DNA of 64,000 nt, taken from Deinococcus roseus (lineage in GTDB: Bacteria > Deinococcota > Deinococci > Deinococcales > Deinococcaceae). The stretch's first letter is position 1; each line of letters opens with the position of its first letter. The DNA lies in contig NZ_BMOD01000006.1 of assembly GCF_014646895.1 (NCBI RefSeq), positions 1 through 64,000 on the forward strand, given 5' to 3'. Shown here one piece after another: positions 34,124-42,541 of the stretch. The notes under the pieces were generated by a model. It did no database searches. It was given only the letters and a program-made list of their open reading frames with translations, and was not told where the DNA came from. Made by a program: the position numbers and the translations under genes.

Positions 34124-35212
34124 TTATTTCTTCAGGAAGGCGTACTGCTCGAATCCCAGATCGGTGGTGGCAGACCAGCGGTAGGAGTCGGTGCGGAATT
34201 TCTTCCACTGGGTGTAGACCTTCTTGTATTTGGCGTCCTTGGCAGCGTCTTCCTCGTACAGGTCGAAGGAGGCTTTCATGGCTGCGTCCATGATGGCGTT
34301 GGAATACTTGCGCAGCTTGACCCCTTTCTGCACCAGACGTTGCAGGGCAGCAGGGTTCAGGGCGTCGTATTTGGCCAGCATGTGCAGGTTGGCTTCTGCG
34401 GAGGCCACCTCAAAGGCAAGCTGGTACTCTTTGGGCAGCTTCTTCCACTCGTCCGAGTTCACAATGAAAGACAGTCCAGGACCCGCTTCCCACCATCCGG
34501 GGTAGTAGTAGTACTTGGCAATCTTGTAAAAGCCCAGTTTTTCATCGTCGTAAGGCCCGACCCATTCGGTGGCATCGATGGTGCCACGTTCCAGGGCAGG
34601 GTAGATGTCGCCTCCGGCAATGGTCTGGGGAACGGCTCCCAGTCGGGCCATCACCTGACCGCCCAGGCCGGGAATGCGCATCTTCAGGCCTTTGAGGTCT
34701 GCCAGTCCTTTGACTTCTTTCTTGAACCAGCCACCCATCTGGGCTCCGGTGTTGCCGCCAGGGAAGTTGATGCATTTGAAGTCTGCATAAACGTCCCTGA
34801 GCAGTTCCAGACCGCCTCCGTAGTACAGCCAGGCGTTCTGCTGGCGTGCGGTCAAACCGAAGGGAACGGAGGTGTCAAAGGCCAATGTGGGGCTTTTCCC
34901 CACAAAGTAATACCCTGCGGTGTGGCCCACCTCTACGGTGCCTGCCTGCACGGCGTCAAGCACCTGCAGACCGGGAACCACTTCTCCTGCTGCAAAAGTT
35001 TTGATCTGAAATTTGCCATCTGTGAGCTCACTGACCCGTTTGGCCAGCATGTCTGCAGCACCGAAAATCGTGTCCAGGCTCTTGGGGAAACTGGACACCA
35101 GCCGCCAGCGGATGGTCGGACTGGTCTGGGCATGAACCGTTCCAAAGGTGGAACTGGCTGCCACAGCAGCACCGGTGATGCCTGCTTTCTTGAGGAAATC
35201 GCGACGTTTCAT
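34124..35212 (-). CDS. dctP: TRAP transporter substrate-binding protein
   Basis: The 362-residue periplasmic binding protein has a Tat-type leader (RRDFLKK, with a cut near VHAQ). The core shows AAGEVVPGLQVLDAVQAGTVEVGHT and the ERGTIDATEWVGPYDD segment typical of the TakP/lactate-type DctP group, where a Trp and Asp contact an oxo- or hydroxy-acid with a metal. Tat export is notable because tatA and tatC lie 1.5 kb away. It has its own promoter and faces dctQM. Confidence 0.95.
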   Translation of the reverse strand: MKRRDFLKKAGITGAAVAASSTFGTVHAQTSPTIRWRLVSSFPKSLDTIFGAADMLAKRVSELTDGKFQIKTFAAGEVVPGLQVLDAVQAGTVEVGHTAGYYFVGKSPTLAFDTSVPFGLTARQQNAWLYYGGGLELLRDVYADFKCINFPGGNTGAQMGGWFKKEVKGLADLKGLKMRIPGLGGQVMARLGAVPQTIAGGDIYPALERGTIDATEWVGPYDDEKLGFYKIAKYYYYPGWWEAGPGLSFIVNSDEWKKLPKEYQLAFEVASAEANLHMLAKYDALNPAALQRLVQKGVKLRKYSNAIMDAAMKASFDLYEEDAAKDAKYKKVYTQWKKFRTDSYRWSATTDLGFEQYAFLKK

Positions 35213-35253
35213 TCTTCCTCCCTCTTTAAATTGTGCTTAGATGTACAAGTGCA

Positions 35254-35281
35254 ATTATAACCAAATTTTCACCTCTGGCAA
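35254..35281 (-). promoter_or_regulatory. Promoter of dctP
   Basis: On the minus strand TTGCCA (35276-35281) and a perfect TATAAT (35254-35259) stand 16 bp apart. The leader is about 35 nt and carries GAGGGAGGA. Confidence 0.75.
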
Positions 35282-35340
35282 CCCTGCAAAAAAGCCTTAA
35301 GATCGGGGTTTTCCTTGATTGCCAGCTTCAGAAAACCAGC

Positions 35341-35369
35341 AAAAAAATCCCCGAGACATTCTCGGGGAT
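35341..35369 (-). terminator. Terminator of the DAHP synthase gene
   Basis: ATCCCCGAGA pairs with TCTCGGGGAT around a 3-nt loop; on the minus strand seven T follow. Confidence 0.9.
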
Positions 35370-35384
35370 ATGGAGTTTTGAAGT

Positions 35385-36464
35385 TTAAACGCGAGCGGGG
35401 ACTTTGAGCTGGGGCTCAAGGGCTTCATAGAACTTCTTGAAGCCAGCGAAATCCAGTTGCTGCTCGTTGTCGCTGAGGGCCGTGGCGGGGCTGGGGTGCA
35501 CTTCCACGTGGATGCCGTCTGCACCGCAGGCCAGGGCGGCTTTGGCAAGGGGAATCAGCAGGTCGCGGCGGCCAGCAGCGTGGGTGACATCCACCACCAC
35601 AGGCAGGTGGGTTTCCTGCTTGGCGAGGGCCACAGCGCTGAGGTCCAGGGTGTTGCGGGTCCACTTTTCGTAGGTGCGGATGCCGCGTTCGCAGAGGATC
35701 ACGTTGGGGTTGCCTTCGGAGAGGATGTACTCTGCAGCATACAGCCACTCTTCCATGGTGGCACTCAGGCCACGCTTGAGCAGCACGGGCTTTTTGGCCT
35801 TGCCGACTTCACGCAGCAGGGCGAAGTTGTGCATGTTGCGTGCGCCCACCTGCAGGATGTCGGCGTATTCGGCAACAATCTCCACGTCTCTGGTGTCCAT
35901 CACTTCGGTGACGAAGTACTGGCTGTTGGCACGGGAAGCGCGGCTGCCCAGGATCAGACCGTCCACGCCCATGCCCTGGAAGCCGTAAGGGCTGGTGCGG
36001 GGCTTGTAGGCACCTCCACGCAGGATTTTGATGCCGTATCCAGCGAGGTATTCGGCGGTGCTGTCCATTTGCTCTTCGGATTCGATGGAGCAGGGACCGG
36101 CGATCAGGAAAGGTGCATTGCCGCCCCCCACCTGCAGGTCGCCAATCTGAACCACGGTGTCGTCTTTCTTGGTTTTGCGGGACACCAGCAGCACTTTTTT
36201 GTCTTGCTGCTCCTCGAGGTCCAGGCTGGCCTTGAAGATCTCTTTGAAGAGCTTTTTGATGGTGGCTTCGGGGTAGGGGCCTTTGTTGGCTTTGCTGAGG
36301 TCTTTCAGCATCTGTTCTTCACGGGCCGGGTCGTAGTGTGACAGGCCCTGTTGGGATTGTGCTTCACCGATTTTCACAACGACTTCTGCACGTCTGGAAA
36401 GCAGTTCCAGGATCTGCAGGTTGATTGCGTCGATCTCTGCGCGTAGAGAGTTGATCTCGTCCAT
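35385..36464 (-). CDS. aroA: Chorismate mutase / 3-deoxy-7-phosphoheptulonate synthase fusion
   Basis: This bifunctional protein has an N-terminal AroQ-type chorismate mutase (about 1-85, starting INSLRAEIDAINLQILELLSRR) joined to a type I-beta DAHP synthase (about 95-359). The latter shows AGPCSIES, GGAYKPRTSPYGFQG, KRGLSATMEEW and DVTHAAGRRD. It catalyses the first step of aromatic synthesis; the mutase domain acts as the feedback sensor in relatives such as Bacillus AroA. The start at MDEIN gives 359 residues, matching the family; 36494 is possible. Two direct repeats upstream may be an operator. Confidence 0.93.
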   Translation of the reverse strand: MDEINSLRAEIDAINLQILELLSRRAEVVVKIGEAQSQQGLSHYDPAREEQMLKDLSKANKGPYPEATIKKLFKEIFKASLDLEEQQDKKVLLVSRKTKKDDTVVQIGDLQVGGGNAPFLIAGPCSIESEEQMDSTAEYLAGYGIKILRGGAYKPRTSPYGFQGMGVDGLILGSRASRANSQYFVTEVMDTRDVEIVAEYADILQVGARNMHNFALLREVGKAKKPVLLKRGLSATMEEWLYAAEYILSEGNPNVILCERGIRTYEKWTRNTLDLSAVALAKQETHLPVVVDVTHAAGRRDLLIPLAKAALACGADGIHVEVHPSPATALSDNEQQLDFAGFKKFYEALEPQLKVPARV

Positions 36465-36504
36465 GCGGATCAGTCTATTTCTGTGGCCCATCACAAGGTA
36501 GCAA

Positions 36505-36598
36505 GTACGCTAAACAAGTTCTATACAAAGATGTCCACAAAGGCCTGTGATTTTTCCCCTGCAGCCAGCAAAAACTTGACGTAACACGTACACTAAAT
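36505..36598. promoter_or_regulatory. Direct repeats upstream of DAHP synthase
   Basis: GTACGCTAAAC (36505-36515) and GTACACTAAAT (36588-36598) differ at two of eleven positions and lie in the promoter region of the aromatic-pathway gene. They may be sites for an aromatic-amino-acid regulator. No regulator gene is adjacent. Confidence 0.3.
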
Positions 36599-36645
36599 AC
36601 TGCACAGTAACTTAAGGTTTATGTGCAATCTTTAGAAACATAAAT

Positions 36646-37410
36646 TTACTGTTCCAGAGCGCTTTCCTGGGTTTTGGGTGTTCCTATTCTAGCAAGCAGG
36701 ATCCCCAGTTCATAGAGCACATACAGGGGAACAGCCAGCATCAACATGTTCACAGGGTCAGGGGTGGGGGTGATGATGGCGGCCAGAATCAACAGCACCA
36801 CCACGGCATACCGTCTCCAGCTTCCCATCAGTTGGTGGGTCACGATGCCCAGTCTGGCCAGCACAAAAGCCAGAATCGGCAGTTCAAACGCCAGACCAAA
36901 GGTCAGCAGGTAAGACAGCATCTGCCCGATGTACTGCCCCAGGTTCAGGTTCACCACAAAAGACACATCCAGACCTGCACCTAAAAAATCAATCATGAAC
37001 GGCAGGGCTTTGGGCAAAAACACAAAGTAACAGAAAGCCGTTCCGGTCAGGAACGCCAGCAAGGCCCACAGGATCATGGGAATGGCCCACCTGCGTTCGC
37101 TGTCATAGAGGCCCGGAGCCACAAACAGCCAGATCTGGTGCAGGATGAAGGGCAGCGAAAGGATCAGACCGCCCCACATGGCAATGGAGAAACTCATGAA
37201 CAGCTGATCCGTCACCTGGGTGACCATCAGGTTGCTGCTGGTTTTGGTGAAAGTCAGGGGATACTGCAGAAAATCAATGATTTTCGCCCGGTAGTTCCAG
37301 GCCACCCCCGAGCCCACAACCCAGAACCCAAGCGCCCAGAAGATGCGAATGCGCAATTCTTCCAGGTGTTCGAGCAGGGGGGCTTCAGCGTTTGCGGTCT
37401 TCTTGGTCAT
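36646..37410 (-). CDS. tatC: Sec-independent protein translocase TatC
   Basis: TatC is the receptor for twin-arginine signal peptides. The 254 residues have six transmembrane helices and an N-terminal cytoplasmic segment with the conserved LEHLEELRIR (about 12-21). Glu in the second loop and a Phe/Pro-rich helix 3 are seen. It follows tatA on the same strand with a terminator between them, so dose may be adjusted. Confidence 0.97.
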   Translation of the reverse strand: MTKKTANAEAPLLEHLEELRIRIFWALGFWVVGSGVAWNYRAKIIDFLQYPLTFTKTSSNLMVTQVTDQLFMSFSIAMWGGLILSLPFILHQIWLFVAPGLYDSERRWAIPMILWALLAFLTGTAFCYFVFLPKALPFMIDFLGAGLDVSFVVNLNLGQYIGQMLSYLLTFGLAFELPILAFVLARLGIVTHQLMGSWRRYAVVVLLILAAIITPTPDPVNMLMLAVPLYVLYELGILLARIGTPKTQESALEQ

Positions 37411-37460
37411 GCTTCTCCCAGTTTAACGGACAAAGTTAAGAAGAAACCTCAACATCATCC

Positions 37461-37497
37461 AAAAACAGGTGGCCTGCCTTTGCAGACAGACCACCTG
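37461..37497 (-). terminator. Terminator between tatA and tatC
   Basis: CAGGTGG (37466-37472) pairs with CCACCTG (37491-37497), with an inner CTG/CAG pair set; on the minus strand five T follow. It could attenuate readthrough into tatC or keep TatA in excess. Confidence 0.75.
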
Positions 37498-37509
37498 AAG
37501 ATTGTGCGT

Positions 37510-37713
37510 TTAAGCGTTCTTGGGCGCTTCTTTTGGGGCTTCAGGTTCGTCCTTGAAGCTGGATTCCAGATCGTCGCGCATTTCCTTGGTGCCCTTCTTG
37601 AACTCGCGGATGCCCTGTCCCAGACTCTTGCCCAGCTCGGGGAGCTTTTTGGGTCCGAAGATCAGAAGCACGGCGATCAGGATCAGAATGATTTCACCGG
37701 GGCCTAGGTTCAT
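37510..37713 (-). CDS. tatA: Twin-arginine translocase subunit TatA
   Basis: The 67-residue protein has a single N-terminal membrane helix (LGPGEIILILIAVLLIFGPKKLPELG) with the family FGPKKLPELGKSLG hinge and an amphipathic helix. A charged tail ends PEAPKEAPKNA. TatA forms the pore ring of the Tat system. It has AGGAGGTTG before the ATG and precedes tatC on the same strand. Confidence 0.97.
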   Translation of the reverse strand: MNLGPGEIILILIAVLLIFGPKKLPELGKSLGQGIREFKKGTKEMRDDLESSFKDEPEAPKEAPKNA

Positions 37714-37840
37714 GTCAACCTCCTACTGCTTAGAATGCCTGCCTCGGGTGAAAGTTCCCTGAAACAGTGACCTTGATCAAGGCCATGCACCTTTTCATTG
37801 TGCCTGTTTTTGATGAGGGTTGCCAGGGACAATGTTGCTT

Positions 37841-39277
37841 TCAGGAATTCTTGGCGCTCTGGGCCTGCAACCACGCGTGTAACACCGCATGTTTCTGGCT
37901 GACTTTTTCATGGTGCTGTTCCCAGAAACGGCGGGCGTAATCGTCGATGTTGCGCTGTCTGCCGCGTGCCACGCCCAGAGAACCTTCGGGGACATCCTGG
38001 GTGACCACGCTTCCAGCGGCAATCATGGCCCCTGCTCCAACTTCCACCGGAGCGACCAGCACAGAGTTGCTGCCAATGAAGGCCCCATCGCCAATCACGG
38101 TTTTGAACTTGCCAATCCCGTTGTAGTTGGCGGTGATGGTGCCCGCCCCGACGTTGACCTCGCGGCCCACGGTGGCGTCTCCCAGGTAGGAAAGGTGACC
38201 GGCTTTGGCCCCTTCCAGCAGGCGTGCATTCTTGACCTCTACAAAGTTTCCCACGTGCACGTCTTTTTCCAGCACGGCACCGGGCCTCAGGCGGGCAAAA
38301 GGACCTGCGTCTGCCCCGGAATGCACCTCGGCACCTTCCAGAACGGTGTGGCTCTTGATGGTCACGCCATCTTGCACCACGCTGTCCTCGATCACACTGT
38401 AGGCCCCGACGCGCACATCCTCACCCAGAACGGTTTTCCCCTTCAGAACCGCACCGGGTTCGATCAGGCTGTCCCGGCCAATCCTGACGGTGTCCTCGAT
38501 GTAGGTGCTCTGGGGATCCACGAGGGTCACACCAGAACGCATGTGCTGCTCGTTGATGCGCCTGCGCATGATCAGGTCGGCTTCTGCCAGTTGCACGCGG
38601 TCATTGGAACCGGACAGTTCAGAGGCATCCTGAATCTTGAAGCCCTCCACCCTGGCTCCTTCCTGGCGGTAGAGTTCCAGGATGTCGGTCAGGTAGTACT
38701 CGTTGGCAGCGTTGCTGTTGCCAATTTGCTCGACCAGTTCCAGCGCTCTGGGGTTGAACAGGTAAACACCGCTGTTGAACTCGCGGATTTTCTTCTCTTC
38801 AGGACTGGCGGCTTTTTCTTCCACGATGCGCTCTACGGCACCGTCTGGACCCCGCACGATGCGACCATAACCGGTGGCATCGTGCAGATCTGCGGTCAGC
38901 ACAGTCATGCCTGCCTGGGCCGTTTCATGGGAACGGTGCATGTTCTGCAGGGTCTCCAGACGGATCAGGGGGGTGTCTCCATACAGCACCAGCACATCAC
39001 TGTTGCCAGACAGGTGAGGCACGGCCTGTTTGAAAGCATGGGCGGTGCCCAGTTGCTGGTCCTGGCGGGCAAACACCACGCCAGAAGCTGCAAAGGCCTC
39101 CTCCACCTTGTCGGCACCGTGGCCGGTCACCACCACGATTTTCTGGGCTCCCATTTCCTGGGCACGCAACACGCTGTACCCCAGCATGCTGCGACCACAC
39201 ACCGGATGCAAAACTTTGGGGAGTTTCGATTTCATGCGGGTTCCCTGACCCGCGGCCAGAATCACGACTTCAAGCAC
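37841..39277 (-). CDS. glmU: Bifunctional GlmU (GlcN-1-P acetyltransferase / GlcNAc-1-P uridyltransferase)
   Basis: GlmU makes UDP-GlcNAc for peptidoglycan. The N-terminal uridyltransferase has LAAGQGTRMKSKLPKVLHP (6-24), with the GDTPL and EFNSGVYLF sites. The C-terminal left-handed beta helix (about 255-455) holds the hexapeptide repeats and the acetyltransferase segment with NYNGIGKFKTVIGDGAFIGSN. The 478 residues fit. Its start overlaps the end of lgt by 8 nt, so it is translated from the same mRNA. Confidence 0.97.
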   Translation of the reverse strand: MLEVVILAAGQGTRMKSKLPKVLHPVCGRSMLGYSVLRAQEMGAQKIVVVTGHGADKVEEAFAASGVVFARQDQQLGTAHAFKQAVPHLSGNSDVLVLYGDTPLIRLETLQNMHRSHETAQAGMTVLTADLHDATGYGRIVRGPDGAVERIVEEKAASPEEKKIREFNSGVYLFNPRALELVEQIGNSNAANEYYLTDILELYRQEGARVEGFKIQDASELSGSNDRVQLAEADLIMRRRINEQHMRSGVTLVDPQSTYIEDTVRIGRDSLIEPGAVLKGKTVLGEDVRVGAYSVIEDSVVQDGVTIKSHTVLEGAEVHSGADAGPFARLRPGAVLEKDVHVGNFVEVKNARLLEGAKAGHLSYLGDATVGREVNVGAGTITANYNGIGKFKTVIGDGAFIGSNSVLVAPVEVGAGAMIAAGSVVTQDVPEGSLGVARGRQRNIDDYARRFWEQHHEKVSQKHAVLHAWLQAQSAKNS

Positions 39278-40166
39278 GGACTTGCTCCTTCACTGTGGTG
39301 GGCTCTTTGGGTTCACGAAAAAGCATCACAATGCACCAGAGTACCAGCACTGCGCTCGCAACCTGGGTGAGGGTGAACAGACCGATGCCCACCTTGTCTG
39401 GACCTTCCGAGAGGTACACATTGAAGGTCAGGGGGTTGAGCCTGAAGGTTTCTTCCACCACAGAACGCAGAATGCTGTACCACATCACGGTGAGGTAGAA
39501 CACCTGATAGGCGGTTCTGGTGCGCAGCCAGTAAAACGCCAGCAGCACAATCACGATCCCGATGATCACCCCGTAAAGCTGGGTGAAGTGTACGGGAACC
39601 GTCACCAGACCGTTGGTGCAATAGTTGGCCAGGTTTTCAGGGTTGTTGGGATTGCACATGGCGGTGTGGAATCCTTTGGCCCAGTCTGGCCAAACAAAAC
39701 CAATGGGCAGGCCGGTGGGGCGACCCACGGTGTCAGAGCCGTTCATGATGTTGCCCAGCCGCCCACCAATGATGCCCAGTCCCAGACCAGGAGCCAGCAG
39801 GGTGGCGTATTCATAGAAGTTGATTTTGTAGCGCCACTGGTAATACAGGAACACGGCAATGCCAAACAGCAGGCCCCCGTGGATGCTGAGGCCCCCACTG
39901 CGCACGTTCACGTAAGCCAGCAAACGCTGCCCCACATCGGTGATGCCCTCAAAAATCTCTGGACTGGTGACCACAAAGACCACGCGTGCCCCGATGACCC
40001 CCCAGATCACGGCCCAGAAGATGATGTCGCTGATCAGGTTGCCGTTCAGGCCCCGTTTGACGGCCAGACGCTGGGCAATGATGGCCCCGGCCATGATGCC
40101 TGCCATCATCAGCACGCCGTACCAGGCGATGGTGAAACTGCCGATCTGTAAAAAAATTGGATGCAT
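39270..40166 (-). CDS. lgt: Prolipoprotein diacylglyceryl transferase
   Basis: Lgt transfers diacylglycerol to the lipobox cysteine of prolipoproteins. This 298-residue, seven-helix membrane protein has the signature GGRLGNIMNGSDTVGRPT (about 135-152), with the catalytic Arg, plus the RSGGLSIHGG loop (about 89-98) containing the key His. It lies between the glutaredoxin-like gene (1-nt gap) and glmU (8-nt overlap) in one operon. The lipoproteins at 43473, 44117 and 47938 would be its substrates. Confidence 0.96.
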   Translation of the reverse strand: MHPIFLQIGSFTIAWYGVLMMAGIMAGAIIAQRLAVKRGLNGNLISDIIFWAVIWGVIGARVVFVVTSPEIFEGITDVGQRLLAYVNVRSGGLSIHGGLLFGIAVFLYYQWRYKINFYEYATLLAPGLGLGIIGGRLGNIMNGSDTVGRPTGLPIGFVWPDWAKGFHTAMCNPNNPENLANYCTNGLVTVPVHFTQLYGVIIGIVIVLLAFYWLRTRTAYQVFYLTVMWYSILRSVVEETFRLNPLTFNVYLSEGPDKVGIGLFTLTQVASAVLVLWCIVMLFREPKEPTTVKEQVRA

Positions 40167-40167
40167 G

Positions 40168-40389
40168 TTACTCCCTCAACTCCATCACGTCATCTTCCAC
40201 AAAAATCCCCTTCAAGAGCACCCGGTCTCCTTCCAGCAGCACGGGAATCTCCCAGCCAAAGGCCGCCTCAAGTTCAACGTCTGTAGAAATGTCTTTCTTT
40301 TCGTATTGTATGCCAGCCTGCTGCAGCAGGTGTTCTGCCTTGTCGCACAGGGTGCAGCCCGGTCTGCTGTAGAAGGTGAAGGTCTTCAA
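40168..40389 (-). CDS. Glutaredoxin-like thioredoxin-fold protein
   Basis: This is a 73-residue thioredoxin fold of the DUF836/glutaredoxin type. The CTLC motif (SRPGCTLCDKAE, 9-20) is the redox or nucleophilic site, and WEIPVLL provides the cis-Pro. The start is a TTG that overlaps the stop of the upstream DUF456 gene (TTGA), behind GGAGGG, a typical coupling arrangement. The long upstream frame runs through that other gene and was rejected. Targets are not known. Confidence 0.85.
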   Translation of the reverse strand: MKTFTFYSRPGCTLCDKAEHLLQQAGIQYEKKDISTDVELEAAFGWEIPVLLEGDRVLLKGIFVEDDVMELRE

Positions 40390-40856
40390 GTCAAAGCCCT
40401 CCACAGCACCAGCCCACCCATGATCAGGTGCATGATGAACTTGCCCAGAATCCCGGCCAGCAAACCCACCAGTGCGCCCCATGCGCTTTTCAGGGCGGAT
40501 TCTGGAGGCTGCTTGTTCAGCAGTTCAAACCCGAAAGCCCCCACAAAAGGACCGATGAACAATCCCAGTGGACCCAGGAAGATCCCCACGATGCCGCCCA
40601 CAATGGCCCCCAGCATGGCAAGGTTGGTGCCTCCATACTTTCTGGTGCCCCAGGCACTGGCGATGTTGTCGATGGTCATGGTCAGCAAGGCCAGCAGCGC
40701 CAGACCGATCAGCCAGGCCCAGGTGACCTCGGCAAACCCGGTCATGTAAGCGTAAATGAGTGCCCCCAGCCACACCACGAAGGTTGCCGGGATCACGGGA
40801 ATGAAGGTGCCCACCAGCCCCACCAGCCACACAATGACGAAAATTGCAATTTCCAT
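40386..40856 (-). CDS. DUF456 family membrane protein
   Basis: The 156-residue inner-membrane protein has about five hydrophobic segments in two similar halves rich in Gly, with GLVGTFIPVIPATFVVWLGA and IFLGPLGLFIGPFVGAF. This is the DUF456 pattern, function unknown. It is the first gene of the DUF456, glutaredoxin-like, lgt, glmU operon. An upstream extension of the frame has no start site and was left out. Confidence 0.85.
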   Translation of the reverse strand: MEIAIFVIVWLVGLVGTFIPVIPATFVVWLGALIYAYMTGFAEVTWAWLIGLALLALLTMTIDNIASAWGTRKYGGTNLAMLGAIVGGIVGIFLGPLGLFIGPFVGAFGFELLNKQPPESALKSAWGALVGLLAGILGKFIMHLIMGGLVLWRALT

Positions 40857-40905
40857 TGACTGACAGCGTACTACAATAGGGTGAAAAATATGTGACGGAG
40901 GATCG

Positions 40906-41095
40906 CCGAGAGCACAGGGCAAAAGGCTCGAAGCCTTGTTGTTGAACAACCAGGGGTTTTTGCAGGGCATCAGAAAAGGCAGTCTCCTCAAAGTTCAAGC
41001 TTTTGGGCATTGACCTTGAGATTTCTTCAAATCACAATGCTCTTGGCTCTTGGCTCTTGGCTCTTGGCTCTTGGCTCTCGGCTCTCGGCAATACT
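40906..41095. repeat. Intergenic element with inverted heptamer tracts, copy 3
   Basis: GCCGAGAGC near 40906 and an inverted GGCTCTT x4-5 then GGCTCTC x2 tract (about 41044-41093) flank a core of about 120 bp. The arrangement matches the copies near 13616, 21668 and 52711. Confidence 0.6.
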
Positions 41096-41273
41096 CGTTT
41101 TACCCTAAAAATCTCTTCCATTTTTCCTTCGTCAATTCACTTTCCTGCTGTACAAAGCTGTATAGGCAGCAGTATGTTAGGATCAAAAGCAATCCAATCT
41201 CCGTTCAATCCAGACCTTCAAACCCCAGCAGAAATCCATCAACAGGACTGATTCCTGTGCCCACGGAGGAAGC

Positions 41274-42452
41274 ATGTCGAAAGCCGTGATTGTCAGCCTC
41301 AGCAGAACCCCCATTGGCAAATTTCTGGGTGGCCTGAGCAGCCTCAGTGCCCCTGAACTCGGAAGCATCACCCTCAAAGAAACCCTCAGAAGGTCTGGGG
41401 TGGATGCCAGCCTGATCGAAGAAGTGATTCTGGGACAGGTGATTCAGGCAGGAACGGGTCAGAATCCGGCGCGTCAGGCGGCCCTGAAAGCAGGACTCCC
41501 CAGCAGCGTTGGAGCACTGACCATCAACAAGGTGTGTGGAAGTGGCCTGAAAGCCGTGATGCTGGCGGCCCAGAGCATCCGGGCTGGAGACCAGCACGCC
41601 GTTCTGGCAGGCGGTCAGGAAAGCATGAGCAATGCCCCCCACCTCCTGATGGGAGCACGTCAGGGATACCGTCTGGGACATGCTCAGGCTCTGGATGCCA
41701 ACATTCAGGACGGCCTGTGGTGTGCCATGACCGACCAGCACATGGGCATGACTGCAGAACTGGTTTGCCAGAAGTACAGTCTGGACCGGGCCAGTCAGGA
41801 CACTTACGCTTACGGCAGCCACCAGAAGGCCCTGCAGTCCATCGATGAGGGACGCTTCAAAGAAGAAATTGTGCCTGTGGAAATTGCAGGCCGCAAGGGC
41901 AACACCATCATCGACACCGATGAAAGCCCCAGAAGGGAAACCAGCCTGGAAGCCCTTGGAAAACTGAAACCTGCTTTCACCAAAGAAGGCAGTGTCACCG
42001 CAGGAAATGCCCCTGGCTTGAACGATGCAGCAGCCAGTCTGCTGGTGGTCAGCGAGGAATTTGCACAGACGCACGGCCTGAAACCCCTGGCGGAAATTGT
42101 TGGTTATGCCACCGGCGGTCTGGACCCCGAATGGGTGATGATGACTCCTGTTCCAGCCACCCAGAACCTGCTGAAGAAACTGAACCTGCAGGGCAGTGAC
42201 ATCGACCTGTGGGAAATCAACGAGGCGTTCAGTGTGCAGGCGCTTGCGGTCACCCAGGAGCTGGGCATTGATCCAGAACGCATCAATGTCAATGGTGGGG
42301 CAGTGGCCCTCGGGCACCCCATTGGGGCCAGTGGAGCCAGGATTCTGGTGACTTTGCTGAGTGCCCTGAAGCAGCAGGACAGAGAAATGGGGGTGGCCAC
42401 CCTGTGCATGGGTGGAGGCAACGGTCTGTCCATGGCCGTCAGGCGGCTCTGA
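41274..42452 (+). CDS. Acetyl-CoA C-acyltransferase (thiolase)
   Basis: The 392-residue enzyme condenses or cleaves acyl-CoA. The acyl-carrying Cys is in NKVCGSGLKAV (about 87), the base His in NGGAVALGHPIGASGAR (about 348), and the second Cys in CMGGGNG (about 378). Length and motifs fit acetoacetyl-CoA thiolase/AtoB-type enzymes. It has GGAGGA before the ATG, and a hydroxyacyl-CoA dehydrogenase starts 89 nt downstream, giving consecutive steps of butyryl-CoA or beta-oxidation chemistry. Confidence 0.95.
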   Translation: MSKAVIVSLSRTPIGKFLGGLSSLSAPELGSITLKETLRRSGVDASLIEEVILGQVIQAGTGQNPARQAALKAGLPSSVGALTINKVCGSGLKAVMLAAQSIRAGDQHAVLAGGQESMSNAPHLLMGARQGYRLGHAQALDANIQDGLWCAMTDQHMGMTAELVCQKYSLDRASQDTYAYGSHQKALQSIDEGRFKEEIVPVEIAGRKGNTIIDTDESPRRETSLEALGKLKPAFTKEGSVTAGNAPGLNDAAASLLVVSEEFAQTHGLKPLAEIVGYATGGLDPEWVMMTPVPATQNLLKKLNLQGSDIDLWEINEAFSVQALAVTQELGIDPERINVNGGAVALGHPIGASGARILVTLLSALKQQDREMGVATLCMGGGNGLSMAVRRL

Positions 42453-42541
42453 TTTTTCTGATTTCGGGTTGTGTGTGGGGCAGAGGGATCAAAAACATGT
42501 CTGAAAACCTGGGATCTGTCCCGGTGCAATAAAGGAGCCGC

